Source: Lacticaseibacillus kribbianus | GTDB lineage: Bacteria > Bacillota > Bacilli > Lactobacillales > Lactobacillaceae | DNA length: 64,000 nucleotides | Reading direction: 5' to 3' | Assembly: GCF_020180945.1 (NCBI RefSeq) | Contig: NZ_JAIPUL010000001.1 | Span: 1,302,001 to 1,366,000, forward strand | Shown: in pieces, positions 17,540-26,344 of the stretch | Numbering within the stretch: position 1 is the first letter of the stretch | Layout of the letters: the number at the start of each line of letters is the position of its first letter | Notes under the pieces: generated by a model | Seen by the model: only the letters and a program-made list of their open reading frames with translations | What the model was told of the DNA's origin: nothing | Database searches by the model: none | Made by a program: the position numbers and the translations under genes

Positions 17540-18838
17540 CTAGTCTCCCAGGCCGATGCGGGCGAAGATCTCGTCCACGTGCTTGAGGTGGTAGTGGTAG
17601 TCGAAGGCGTCGTCCAGGGCCGCCTGATCGAGCCGGGCGGTGACCGCCGGGTCGGCCTCCAGCAGCTGGCGGAAGTCGCGGTGCTCATCCCAGGCCTGCG
17701 CCGTTTTGGGCTGAACCAGGTCGTAGGCGGCCTCGCGGGACAGGCCGGCCTCGATGAGCTTGAGCATCACGCGCTGGCTGTAGATCAGGCCGTGGGTCTT
17801 GTTCATGTTGGCGAGCATCGTCTCCGGGAACACGTCGAGGTGCTCGATGATTGACGTGAAGCGGTGCAGGATGTAGTCCAAAAGGCCGGTGGCGTCCGGC
17901 AGCATCACGCGCTCGGCGCTTGAGTGCGAGATGTCGCGCTCGTGCCAGAGGTTGACGTCCTCAAGCGCCGGGATGCTGTAGCCGCGGATGATGCGGGCCA
18001 GGCCCGAGACGTTCTCGGAGCCGATCGGGTTGCGCTTGTGCGGCATCGCGCTGGAGCCTTTTTGGCCGGGGTTGAAGTGCTCCTCGACCTCGTGGACCTC
18101 GGTGCGCTGCATGTGGCGCACCTGGGTGGCGAAGCGCTCGACGGAGGTCGCAATCAGGCCCAGCGTCTGGACGTAGCGCGCGTGCAGGTCGCGCGGCAGG
18201 ATCTGGGTGGAGATCTCCTGGGCGCGGATGCCGAGGTGCTCGGTCACGTAGGCCTCGACCGCCGGTGGCGTGTTGGCGAAGGTGCCGACCGCCCCGGAGA
18301 TCTTGCCGGCCTCGACCTCGGATGCGGCCTCATCGAAGCGGGCGATGTTGCGGGTCATCTCGGAGTACCAGGTCGCGACGACCAGCCCGAAGGTGGTCGG
18401 CTCGGCGTGGACGCCGTGGGTGCGGCCCATCATCGGCGTGTGCTTGTAGGCCTTGGCCAGCTTGGCCAAAGCGGCCTGAAGCGCCACCAGGTCCTCGCGC
18501 AGGATCGCGTCGGCCTGCTTGAGCACGTACCCCTGCGCCGTGTCGACGACGTCGGTTGAGGTCAGCCCGAAGTGGACCCACTTCTTCTCGTCACCCAGGG
18601 ACTCGGACACCGTGCGGGTGAAGGCCACGACATCGTGCCGGGTCACGGCCTCGATCTCGTGGATGCGGTCAACGGTGAAGCTGGCGTTGGCGCGCAGCTT
18701 GGCGACGTCCTCGGCCGGAAGCTCGCCCAGGGTCGACCAGGCCTCCGCCGCGAGAATCTCGACTTCAAGCCAGGCACGGTAGCGGTTCTCTTCGGTCCAC
18801 ACCGCCGCCATCTGCGGGCGGCTGTATCGCTCGATCAT
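17540..18838 (-). CDS. purB: Adenylosuccinate lyase
   Basis: Protein of 432 residues, normal for PurB. The fumarase-superfamily signature [15 protein letters not shown] and the His-containing [10 protein letters not shown] motif are clear. It forms AMP from adenylosuccinate and AICAR from SAICAR. It is the last gene of the xpt-pbuX-purK-like-purB operon, so here it likely serves IMP-to-AMP conversion in salvage. GGAGGAAGAAC precedes the start. Confidence 0.96.
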   Translation of the reverse strand: MIERYSRPQMAAVWTEENRYRAWLEVEILAAEAWSTLGELPAEDVAKLRANASFTVDRIHEIEAVTRHDVVAFTRTVSESLGDEKKWVHFGLTSTDVVDTAQGYVLKQADAILREDLVALQAALAKLAKAYKHTPMMGRTHGVHAEPTTFGLVVATWYSEMTRNIARFDEAASEVEAGKISGAVGTFANTPPAVEAYVTEHLGIRAQEISTQILPRDLHARYVQTLGLIATSVERFATQVRHMQRTEVHEVEEHFNPGQKGSSAMPHKRNPIGSENVSGLARIIRGYSIPALEDVNLWHERDISHSSAERVMLPDATGLLDYILHRFTSIIEHLDVFPETMLANMNKTHGLIYSQRVMLKLIEAGLSREAAYDLVQPKTAQAWDEHRDFRQLLEADPAVTARLDQAALDDAFDYHYHLKHVDEIFARIGLGD

Positions 18839-18865
18839 GTTCTTCCTCCTTCGAATCCGTTGGGG

Positions 18866-19975
18866 TTACAGGTGAAAATGGTCCGTCGCGTTGAGCGCGG
18901 CCTGGACCTGTGGCAGGTTGCCGAACAGGGCGACCTGCCCAATCAGACCGCTGGCCGGCGCCGGGTAGAAACGAAACTGCCAGTCCGGCTTGATCGCCAG
19001 CTGCGTGATCGCGGCGGCGCGGTCGCCTTCGCGCAGCGGCAGCAGCACGCCGGGCCGCAGCAGCTTGACTTCAGGCAGCGGCCAGCCGAGCAGCGCGCGC
19101 AGGTGCAGCTCGTACTCGGAAACGCCAGTGGTCGGTGCGAGCACGTGCCCGTTGAGCTGCGGCCCCGGGAAGATGCGCTTGACGTACAGCGTCTGCGCCG
19201 GGGTCATGAAGAACTCGATGCCGAACACCCCGCAGTAGTCGAGGCGCTTGGCGATGACTTGCGCGACCCGGGTGATCTCCTGGGCCACGGCGGCCCCGCC
19301 GCCGGCCGGCGCAATCGACGCCTGCAGCTGGTGGGCCGCAAACACGTTTTGCACCGGCGGCGCGACGCGCACCGTGTCCCCGCTCTTGGCGACCATCACC
19401 GCGAACTCGGCCGGCTGGCTCAGCCAGGCCTCCATCACGTAGGGCTGGGTGGCCAAAAGCGCCTGGGCGCGGGCCACGTCGGCCGGCGTTTTCAGCAGCA
19501 TCTGGGCCGCCTGCCCGCCGCTTTTTTGGATCGGCTTCAGCACGGCCGGGAAGCCCACGGACTCCACGGCCTTGGTCACATCGGCCGGCGACACCACCTG
19601 GGCGTACGGCAGCGTGTTCATGTTCAGGTCGTCCAGGAACACCTTTTCCAGGTAGCGGTCCTGGGTGACCGCCAGAATGTCGACGCCGGACGGCAGCTGC
19701 CGCGCGGTGGTCAGGCTGGTCAGCACGTCCCCGTTGACGTTCTCGTCCACGTAGGTGATGACCGAGGTGACCTCGGCCAGGCGCGCCAGCGCGGCCGCGT
19801 CGGTCACGGAACCGGTCAGCGCCATGTCGGCGGCGTCAAAGGCGACGTCGCCGTCGGTCGGCGCCAGCACCACGACCTTCAGTCCCAGCTGCCGCGCGGT
19901 CAGTGCCATGCGGTAGGCCAGAACGCCCCCGCCGACGATGCCGAGCACCGCGCCGGGTTGAATGAATTGACTCAT
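18866..19975 (-). CDS. PurK-like ATP-grasp protein, divergent
   Basis: Protein of 369 residues with the PurK domain order: preATP-grasp Rossmann (1-95), ATP-grasp (about 100-270) and the PurK C-terminal beta domain. Authentic PurK binds AIR and bicarbonate and is usually beside purE. Here several PurK signatures have drifted: GGGQLGRMM is GGGVLAYRM, the GYDGKGQ loop is KSGGQAAQ, and NEIAPRPHNSGH is KRIFPGPQLNGH. No purE or other de novo purine gene is nearby. It may be a repurposed or inactive PurK, or an ATP-grasp ligase for another substrate. Located between pbuX and purB in one operon. Confidence 0.75.
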   Translation of the reverse strand: MSQFIQPGAVLGIVGGGVLAYRMALTARQLGLKVVVLAPTDGDVAFDAADMALTGSVTDAAALARLAEVTSVITYVDENVNGDVLTSLTTARQLPSGVDILAVTQDRYLEKVFLDDLNMNTLPYAQVVSPADVTKAVESVGFPAVLKPIQKSGGQAAQMLLKTPADVARAQALLATQPYVMEAWLSQPAEFAVMVAKSGDTVRVAPPVQNVFAAHQLQASIAPAGGGAAVAQEITRVAQVIAKRLDYCGVFGIEFFMTPAQTLYVKRIFPGPQLNGHVLAPTTGVSEYELHLRALLGWPLPEVKLLRPGVLLPLREGDRAAAITQLAIKPDWQFRFYPAPASGLIGQVALFGNLPQVQAALNATDHFHL

Positions 19976-19984
19976 AGCTTCCCC

Positions 19985-21316
19985 TTATTTGTCGTCGTCT
20001 TTCTCGTTCAGGCCGTCCTTGATGTCGAGGTCGGGCTGCGGCGTGCGGGCGTTGAACAGCAGGTTCAGCCCCACCGCCGAGATCGAGGCCATCAGGATGC
20101 CGGACGAGAACAGGAGCTGCGCCGTTTTCGGCAGGAACTGCACGATGTCCGGCTGAACGGTCACGCCCAGGCCCAGGCCGATCGAGATTGCGGCGACCAG
20201 CAGGTTCTTGTCGTTGTGAAAATCAACCTGCTGGAGCATCCGGATGCCCTGAACGGCCACCATGCCGAACATCACGAGCATCGCCCCGCCCAGCACCGGG
20301 TTGGGAATGATGGTGGCCAGCGCCCCGACCTTAGGCAGCAGCCCCAGGATCACCAGGAACAGCGCGGAGAAAATCACCGGCTTGCGGGTCTTAATCCCGG
20401 ACAGCTGCACCAGGCCCACGTTTTGGGAGAAGGTCGTGTACGGGAAGGTGTTGAAAATCCCGCCCAGGAATACGGCAATCCCCTCGGCGCGGTAGCCGCG
20501 GCGCAGGTCGTCCTGCTCGATGCGGCGCCCGACCACGTCCCCCAAGGCGAAGAACACGCCGGTGGACTCGACCATGGAGACCAGCGAAATCAGAATCATC
20601 GTGACAATCGAGCTCCACTCGAACTTCGGCACCCCGAAGTAGAACGGTGTCGGCACGTGGAACCAGCTGGCCTCGGCGACCGGCGCGAAGCTGACCTGGC
20701 CCATCAGCCCGGCGAGCACGGTGCCCCCGACCAGGCCGATCAGGATGGCAATCGAGCGGACGAAGCCGCGGCCCCACACGTTGAACGCCAGGATCAGCAG
20801 CACGGTGAAGGCGCCGATGGCGAGGTTACCCATGTTCCCGAAGGACTTGGCCGCGGTGTCGCCGCCGCCGAGGTTCTGGAACGCGACCGGGATCAGGGAC
20901 AGCCCAATCACGGTGATCAAGGTGCCGGTGACCAGCGGCGGGAAGAAGCGCCGCAGCTTGGCGAACACGCCCGAGATCAGGAACACGAACAGCCCGGCGG
21001 CGATGATCGCCCCGTACATCGTTCGGAAATCGAACTTCTGCCCGATCATGATCAGCGGTGCGACGGCCTGCACGGCGCAGCCCAGCACCACCGGAAGCCC
21101 GATGCCGAAGTATTTGTTGGCAAAAATCTGCAGCGCAGTGGCAATCCCACACATGAAGATGTCGATCGACACCAGGTACGTCATCTGCTCGCTTGAAAAG
21201 TGAAGCGATGCCCCGATCAGAATCGGGACCAGCACGGAACCGGAATACATCGCCAGCAGGTGCTGGATCCCCAGCACTGCGGCCTTTGGTGCGGAAACAT
21301 CTGGCTGCTTGTTCAT
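19985..21316 (-). CDS. pbuX: Xanthine/uric-acid type NCS2 permease
   Basis: Protein of 443 residues of the NCS2 nucleobase-cation symporter family, with about 14 membrane segments and the family motif QNVGLVQLSGIKTR. Position directly after xpt makes xanthine the likely substrate, as in pbuX. The start at 21316 is preferred because GGAGGGC is 5 bases upstream; an adjacent ATG at 21319 is closer than usual. The gap to xpt is only a few bases. Confidence 0.92.
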   Translation of the reverse strand: MNKQPDVSAPKAAVLGIQHLLAMYSGSVLVPILIGASLHFSSEQMTYLVSIDIFMCGIATALQIFANKYFGIGLPVVLGCAVQAVAPLIMIGQKFDFRTMYGAIIAAGLFVFLISGVFAKLRRFFPPLVTGTLITVIGLSLIPVAFQNLGGGDTAAKSFGNMGNLAIGAFTVLLILAFNVWGRGFVRSIAILIGLVGGTVLAGLMGQVSFAPVAEASWFHVPTPFYFGVPKFEWSSIVTMILISLVSMVESTGVFFALGDVVGRRIEQDDLRRGYRAEGIAVFLGGIFNTFPYTTFSQNVGLVQLSGIKTRKPVIFSALFLVILGLLPKVGALATIIPNPVLGGAMLVMFGMVAVQGIRMLQQVDFHNDKNLLVAAISIGLGLGVTVQPDIVQFLPKTAQLLFSSGILMASISAVGLNLLFNARTPQPDLDIKDGLNEKDDDK

Positions 21317-21325
21317 CATGCCCTC

Positions 21326-21904
21326 CTAGTCTTCTTCGGCGAAAACGACTTCGCCGTTCTCGAACGCCGCGATCCGCGCGAGCGACTCCACGTGAATATG
21401 GCGCTCGTCCAGCAGCTTGCGGCCCTTCTGGAAGGTCTTTTCGATCACGATGCCGACCCCGGCCAGCGTCGCGTCGGCCTGGCCGATGATGTCGATCAGG
21501 CCCTCGACCGCCTGGCCGTTCGCCAGGAAGTCGTCGATGATCAGCACCGTGTCGTCCTGGTTCAGGAACTTCTGGGCAATCGCGATCATGTTCGCCGTCT
21601 TCTTGGTGAAGGAGTAGACCTCGGCGGTGTACAGGTTGTCCTTGAGGGTCAGCGACTTGTGCTTGCGGGCGAACACCACCGGCACGTGGAACTGCATGCC
21701 GGCGGCCAAAGCCGGCGCGATGCCGGAACTTTCAACCGTCAGGATCTTGGTAATCTTCGTGTCCTTGAAGCGGGCGTAGAACTCGGCGCCAAGCGCCGTC
21801 ATCAGGTCCGGGTCGATCTGGTGGTTGAGGAAGTTATCCACCTTTAAGACATCCGCCCCCAGCACCTGGCCGTCCTGCTTGATCCGATCCTCCAGTAATT
21901 TCAC
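21326..21904 (-). CDS. xpt: Xanthine phosphoribosyltransferase
   Basis: Protein of 192 residues with the type I phosphoribosyltransferase PRPP loop [13 protein letters not shown] and the typical Xpt opening MKLLEDRI. It converts xanthine and PRPP to XMP. GTG start with AAGGAGTG seven bases ahead. First gene of the purine salvage operon. No purine (G-box) riboswitch core is visible in the leader; a PurR-type box is instead present upstream. Confidence 0.95.
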   Translation of the reverse strand: MKLLEDRIKQDGQVLGADVLKVDNFLNHQIDPDLMTALGAEFYARFKDTKITKILTVESSGIAPALAAGMQFHVPVVFARKHKSLTLKDNLYTAEVYSFTKKTANMIAIAQKFLNQDDTVLIIDDFLANGQAVEGLIDIIGQADATLAGVGIVIEKTFQKGRKLLDERHIHVESLARIAAFENGEVVFAEED

Positions 21905-21941
21905 CTGTTAGCACTCCTTTTCAGAAATAAGAATTTTCCAA

Positions 21942-21970
21942 ATTTTACCACCCGGGCGGCGAATTTGCAA
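21942..21970 (-). promoter_or_regulatory. xpt operon promoter
   Basis: TTGCAA (21965-21970) and TAAAAT (21942-21947) with the optimal 17-base spacing on the minus strand, about 40 bases before the xpt start. Confidence 0.65.
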
Positions 21971-21994
21971 CCGAATCCGCGCCGTTACGGGGCT

Positions 21995-22008
21995 TTATCC
22001 GAACATTT
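21995..22008 (+). promoter_or_regulatory. PurBox-like PurR site
   Basis: TATCCGAACATT fits the PurBox core CCGAACWWT of Gram-positive PurR. It lies about 65 bases upstream of the expected xpt start site, a distance at which PurR activates in lactococci. A weaker CCGAAT follows at 21971. Confidence 0.45.
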
Positions 22009-22225
22009 TGCGGATTCACTAACTAAAAATCGGCGAATCGGCCGTTTTTGCCTCGTAGTGACAGGCTACCGGTACCCGACCGGTCGTCACTCACCTTTTA
22101 TTCACCGCGTTCACATTGTCATCCACTTGAATCATTGATTGGCGCAGGCTATGCTCGGGTCGTTGGATACGCGTTTTCTCTGAGGCACGACTCGCGTTGA
22201 CCCGCGGGCCGCAGGGTTGGGAGTG

Positions 22226-22725
22226 ATGGGATTGAAGTGGCAGAACATGGGAACCAAGGGCAAGGCGCTGCTCATCGTCGCCGTGGCGCTGCTGGCCGTC
22301 ACAGGGGTGTGGTTCGGCTGGCGCGCGCCCACGCTGCATCGGGTGGCGCAGCGCACCGACCACGCACTGGCCGACGCGGGCTACACCAAGCGCACCGTGC
22401 GGCGAAGGGTCTACAAGGAGGCCACCGGCCCCTCAGCGGCATCGCCTGGTACAACTACACCTTTGCCGACGCGGCGGCGCTGAAGGCCAGCCGCGCCTAC
22501 GCGACGCATCGGGGCAAGGACCCCGCGAAGCTGACGCTTGCCAACTGCCCGATTGTCTACCGGGTGGTGCTGACCCCGCCCGGCACCAAGGACGGCAAGT
22601 GGGACGCCGTCATCTACCTGGACCCGAACGCCGCGCTGAGGGACGGCGACCGCCCCGCCTACGTTCAGCGCCTGAACGTGCGCTCAAGGCGCACGCTGAA
22701 GCTGCGGGCGCAGGACCTGCGCTGA
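22226..22725 (+). pseudogene. Small exported or membrane-anchored protein, frameshifted
   Basis: Two overlapping frames look like one gene. The first part (22226 to about 22430) encodes a short tail, one hydrophobic helix (ALLIVAVALLAVTGVWFGW) and a region up to RRRVYKEATGP. The continuation LSGIAWYNYTFADAAALKAS to the stop at 22725 is one frame off. Adding one C to the CCCC run near 22427-22430 would restore a protein of about 165 residues. It may be a true pseudogene, a phase-variable gene or a sequencing error. The family was not recognised. The GC-rich terminator after it suggests it was a normal gene. Confidence 0.6.
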
Positions 22726-22758
22726 CCGGCCGGCTCGGCGGCCAAATTCAGCCGAAAG

Positions 22759-22818
22759 AAGCAGGACCGCCGCGGCCCATCCCAGATTGGGGATGGGCCG
22801 CGGCGGTCCTGCTTTGTC
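22759..22818. terminator. Bidirectional intrinsic terminator
   Basis: A 24-bp perfect hairpin (22759-22782 with 22791-22814) between converging genes, with A/T runs on both sides. Confidence 0.88.
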
Positions 22819-22836
22819 ATGCGGTTAGGCGGACGC

Positions 22837-23460
22837 TCAGTCGTAGCGCGCCAGGTCGTAGGTCTCGACCACGCTGATCAGCTTGGCCGGGTAGTCCGGG
22901 TCGGTCGCGTACCCCGCCGTTTTCAGCGCCTGCGCCGCGGTTTTGTAGTCGCGCGCGGCAATCACGGCGGCGTACTGATTCTTGTTCCACGCCGTGCCGT
23001 TGACGAACAGCAGCGCGTGGGCCTTCATCGACGCGACGTCGCTGTCGTACACGGCGAAGCGCGCCTTGACTGTCACCCACTGGTCGTTGACGTACTCCTT
23101 GGTCGCCAGCAGCTTGGTTTTGGCCGGATCCGACCCCTTGATGCCAAAAAGGTTGTGGTACTCGCTGGCCAACGTCGAGCGGCCCCAGTCGGACTCCAGA
23201 ATCGCCTGCGCCAGCGTGATGCTGGGCAGCACGTGGTACTGAGTGTGCAGCGTCTGGGCGTACGGCGCCAGGCGGGTGATGAAGGCCTTTTTCTCCGCCA
23301 GCACGCTTTCACTTTGGCTCTTGGCGATGCTGGCCTGCCGCGCCAGGTCGCGGCGCGTCATCAGCGTCTGCACCGCGACGACGGCCACGCCGGTCAGCAT
23401 CAGGGCGATCACCAATGTCACAAAAAGCGGAATCTTGTGGAACTTGCGCCGTCGCGCCAT
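22837..23460 (-). CDS. Membrane-anchored glucosaminidase (GH73-like)
   Basis: Protein of 207 residues. A basic N-terminus (MARRRKFHK) and one membrane helix (about 10-32) anchor it outside the cell. The glucosaminidase domain (about 60-205) has the catalytic Glu in LAQAILESDWGRS and the YHNLFGIKG and RFAVYDSD motifs. It is likely to cut N-acetylglucosaminyl bonds in peptidoglycan and has no cell-wall-binding repeats. The start at 23460 is chosen because the membrane anchor follows directly; the in-frame upstream extension is Arg/Pro-rich and unlikely. Confidence 0.88.
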   Translation of the reverse strand: MARRRKFHKIPLFVTLVIALMLTGVAVVAVQTLMTRRDLARQASIAKSQSESVLAEKKAFITRLAPYAQTLHTQYHVLPSITLAQAILESDWGRSTLASEYHNLFGIKGSDPAKTKLLATKEYVNDQWVTVKARFAVYDSDVASMKAHALLFVNGTAWNKNQYAAVIAARDYKTAAQALKTAGYATDPDYPAKLISVVETYDLARYD

Positions 23461-23681
23461 CTCGTCACTTCCATTTCGTTGCGTTGCCGGTCCCGTGTTG
23501 GCTGCCTCACCAATCACACGCCGGTTGGGTGGCCGGTCACGTGCCGGTTCACCCAGTTGCACCGAGATTACGCGGCGGCGCGGCCGCTGTCAACCGCCAA
23601 TTCACGGCATGCGCCCACAATGCTGGGCCGCGGTCACGCTGCGGATTGCGGTCGGCCCGGCTGCGTGCCGCGCGCAACCGC

Positions 23682-24173
23682 TCAGTCGGTCGCCTCGCCC
23701 GGCGCCGGCAGCTGGGTCTGCGCCCACTCCAGCAGGTCGAGCTTTTGCATCTGCAGCTTCTTGGCCACCGGGGCCGGCACCGCGAAGTCCAGGATGTCGT
23801 CGAGGCCGCGCACGCCGTAGCCGCGGCGAATCTCCAGGTGCGCGGTGCCGCTTTGGCTCTGGGTCACCGCGGTGGCGGCGCCGGCCTGCAGCCAGGCCAG
23901 GGCGATGGTCGCCTTGGCGTTTTGGTAGCGCCAGCCCACGCCCTGCTCGGCCGGTGCGGTTTCGTTTTGCACCGCCACCTTGTTGGCCAGCATCCACTCG
24001 TAATCGGAAAACAGGTAGCGCAGGCTGCCACGCTGCTTGCCGGTCAGCGCCGCATCCCCCGCGAGCACCGCGGTCACGGGCACGTGCAGCCGATCGAGCC
24101 AGCTGTTTTTCTCCGTCTCGCCCGCGGCCGCCAAGGTCAGCGCCGCAAGCGCCAGTAACGTCTGATCATTCAC
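23682..24173 (-). CDS. Hypothetical protein, 163 residues
   Basis: A soluble-looking protein, mostly helical with many Ala, Leu and Gln residues. No family was recognised and there are no clear catalytic motifs. The GTG start lies after AAAGGAGCGATTCG, codon use is like its neighbours, and it is divergent from the Gfo/Idh oxidoreductase gene, all of which support a real gene. The first residues (LLALAALTLAAAGE) are hydrophobic but lack a positive charge, so a signal peptide is unlikely. Confidence 0.6.
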   Translation of the reverse strand: MNDQTLLALAALTLAAAGETEKNSWLDRLHVPVTAVLAGDAALTGKQRGSLRYLFSDYEWMLANKVAVQNETAPAEQGVGWRYQNAKATIALAWLQAGAATAVTQSQSGTAHLEIRRGYGVRGLDDILDFAVPAPVAKKLQMQKLDLLEWAQTQLPAPGEATD

Positions 24174-24277
24174 AACGAATCGCTCCTTTCAACCGGTGAT
24201 TACTCTACCATTGTAGCAGAATCGCCGGCCGGATTGTGCTAACATTAAAGCGCAACCACAATCAAGGAGGAATGCAC

Positions 24278-25231
24278 ATGACACACAATTGGGGCATCAT
24301 CGGCCTCGGCGGCATCGGCAGCCAGTTCGCCGCGAGCCTGCCGGAGGATCAGACACTTTACGGCGTGGCCGCCCACGACTTTGCGCGGGCCCAGGCCTTC
24401 GCCGCCAAGTACCACGCCCAGCACGCCTTCGCCGATTACGCGGCGCTGTTCGCCGATCCGGCCATCGACATCGTCTACGTCGCGACCACGCACAATTTTC
24501 ACTACGAGAACATCAAGGCGGCGCTAATGGCGGGCAAAAACGTGCTGGCGGAAAAGGCCATCACGGAAAACCTCGCGCAGCTGGACGAGCTGATCGCACT
24601 GGCCAAAGCGCGCCACCTGATTCTGATGGAGGCGCAGACCATCTACCACATGCCGCTGTACCCGCGGCTGGCGGAAGGCGCCAAGGACCTCGGCAAGCTC
24701 AAGACCATCAACGTGATGTTTGGCTCCTTCGCCCAGGGCAAGACCAACGGGCGGCTGTACGACCCGGCACTCGGCGGCGGCGCGATGCTCGACATCGGCG
24801 TCTACGCCCTGAGCTTCGCGCGGCGCTTCCTCACCGCGACCCCGCACCTGGTGGCCACCCAGTGGACCCCGACCTCGACCGGCGTCGACGGCCAGAGCAC
24901 GCTGCTTTTGAACAACGCCAACAACGAGATGGTCACCGTCGCGCTGAACCTCGAGGCGCGCATGCCCAAGCAGGGCATCGTCGCGTACGACGGCGGCTAT
25001 TACAGCGTCATGGAGTACCCGCGCAGCCAGGAGGCGACCTTCACCAGCCCCGACCAGCTCTCCGAGGTGATCCTCGAGGGCGACGCCGGCCAGGCCCTGG
25101 CCTACGAGGCCCACGACATGGCAACGGCGGTTGAAACCGGCGAGAACCCGACGCTGGCCTGGACCCGCGACGTCATGGCCATCATGACCGACGCGCGCAA
25201 GGCCTGGGGCTTCGCCTACCCCAACGAGTGA
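24278..25231 (+). CDS. Gfo/Idh/MocA family oxidoreductase
   Basis: Protein of 318 residues. The N-terminal Rossmann fold has GLGGIGSQF and the EKAITEN motif with the conserved Lys; the C-terminal GFO_IDH domain contains GGGAMLDIGVYAL. It is an NAD(P)-dependent dehydrogenase of a sugar, polyol or related substrate (trans-dihydrodiol-like subgroup); substrate unknown. ATG at 24278 gives correct spacing from AAGGAGGA. Its last 16 bases overlap the end of the converging acetyltransferase gene. Confidence 0.9.
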   Translation: MTHNWGIIGLGGIGSQFAASLPEDQTLYGVAAHDFARAQAFAAKYHAQHAFADYAALFADPAIDIVYVATTHNFHYENIKAALMAGKNVLAEKAITENLAQLDELIALAKARHLILMEAQTIYHMPLYPRLAEGAKDLGKLKTINVMFGSFAQGKTNGRLYDPALGGGAMLDIGVYALSFARRFLTATPHLVATQWTPTSTGVDGQSTLLLNNANNEMVTVALNLEARMPKQGIVAYDGGYYSVMEYPRSQEATFTSPDQLSEVILEGDAGQALAYEAHDMATAVETGENPTLAWTRDVMAIMTDARKAWGFAYPNE

Positions 25232-25731
25232 TCCAGCAGCACCATGTCGCACAGCGCGAGGCCGTCGACCACGATCGGCGCCTGGTACGCGGTGAAAAAC
25301 TCGCGGCGCACCCCGCAGAAGCGAAAGCCGAGCCGGCGGTAAAAGCGCAGGTTGGCAAAATCGGCGTCGCCGGTGCCCACAATCAGGCGCGCGGCGGCGC
25401 CTTGGTAGCGGTCGAGCACCGCGTTGACCAGCGCCGCGCCGACCCCGTGGCGCTGCCAGGGCTCGGCCACGGCCAGGTTCTTGAGCTCAAGCAGCGAGGC
25501 GACGGCATCCACGGCCGGCGCAGTTTCGCGGTCAGCCCTGGTCTCGGTCTCGGTACCACCTGTCCCATCGGCCACGGTCACCAGCGCGACGCCGATCGGC
25601 TCGCCGTCCTGGACGGCCGCCAGCAGCGTGCCGCTTAGCCAGTAGCGGTCGAGCATCGCGGGGTCCTCATCCCCCAGCAGCAACAGCTGCCGGTACGGGG
25701 CCCGGTCGCCGGTCACTTCCTGAATCCTCAT
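25216..25731 (-). CDS. GNAT family N-acetyltransferase
   Basis: Protein of 171 residues with the GNAT core: LKNLAVAEPWQRHGVGAALV (acetyl-CoA loop, QRHGVG) and the C-terminal NLRFYRRLGFRFCGV motif. Acceptor unknown. A stretch of about 20 Thr/Glu/Asp residues (68-88) is inserted before the core. Divergent from the next gene. Confidence 0.88.
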   Translation of the reverse strand: MRIQEVTGDRAPYRQLLLLGDEDPAMLDRYWLSGTLLAAVQDGEPIGVALVTVADGTGGTETETRADRETAPAVDAVASLLELKNLAVAEPWQRHGVGAALVNAVLDRYQGAAARLIVGTGDADFANLRFYRRLGFRFCGVRREFFTAYQAPIVVDGLALCDMVLLDHSLG

Positions 25732-25759
25732 CTGCTCACCCTTTCAATCGGAGGTTGTC

Positions 25760-26239
25760 ATGAAACTCTACTTTGCCAACGGCCTTTTCTCTCAGGCCGA
25801 CTTCAACTACAACCAGGCGCTGGTCGCCCGCCTGCGCCAGGCGCTGCCGGCGCTTGACATCTACCTGCCGCAGGAGAACGCGGCGATCAACGACAAGCAG
25901 GCCTACGCCGACGCCAAAATGATCGCGCAGGCGGACACCGACGAGGTGCTGGCGTCCGACCTAATGATCGCCGTGCTCGACGGGCCGGTGATCGACGCGG
26001 GCGTCGCCAGCGAGATCGGCGTCGCCTACGCCAAGGGCATCCCGATTCTCGGGCTGTACACCGACTCCCGCCAGCAGGGCGCGGGCAACGCCAAGAAGCT
26101 CGCCGCCCTGGCGGAAATCGCCGAGAACCAGTTCGCCTACCTGAACCTCTACACCGTCGGCCTGATCAAGCTCAACGGCGCGGTGTACAACACCGAAGAC
26201 GCGCTGATTGCCGACTTGCGCGCGCGGCTGGAGGCCTAG
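25760..26239 (+). CDS. Nucleoside 2-deoxyribosyltransferase
   Basis: Protein of 159 residues, the usual length. It opens with KLYFANGLFSQADFNYN and carries the catalytic Glu in DAGVASEIGVAYAKG and an Asp in the IAVLDGP strand. The enzyme exchanges bases between deoxynucleosides, part of purine and pyrimidine salvage typical of lactobacilli. GGAGGTTGTC precedes the start. A terminator follows. Confidence 0.9.
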   Translation: MKLYFANGLFSQADFNYNQALVARLRQALPALDIYLPQENAAINDKQAYADAKMIAQADTDEVLASDLMIAVLDGPVIDAGVASEIGVAYAKGIPILGLYTDSRQQGAGNAKKLAALAEIAENQFAYLNLYTVGLIKLNGAVYNTEDALIADLRARLEA

Positions 26240-26289
26240 ATCGTCCGCTAGAAGCCGGGCCACGGCTTGAGATTGACGTACACACCGAC

Positions 26290-26326
26290 AACGCCCCTGA
26301 ATCCGAACGATTCAGGGGCGTTTGTC
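26290..26326 (+). terminator. Intrinsic terminator of the deoxyribosyltransferase gene
   Basis: Fourteen-base arms AACGCCCCTGAATC and GATTCAGGGGCGTT, loop of five, then TTTG. Confidence 0.85.
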
Positions 26327-26344
26327 GTCTCCCGGTGAACCCAA

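Noticed and set aside
18572-21196. Plus-strand open frame of 874 codons opposite purB, purK-like and pbuX
   Set aside because: It is antisense to three clear genes; long antisense frames are common in GC-rich DNA. The translation is Arg/Gly/His-rich with no domain.
21905-22120. Purine riboswitch ahead of xpt
   Set aside because: The conserved purine aptamer core is absent; a promoter with a PurBox-like site explains the region.
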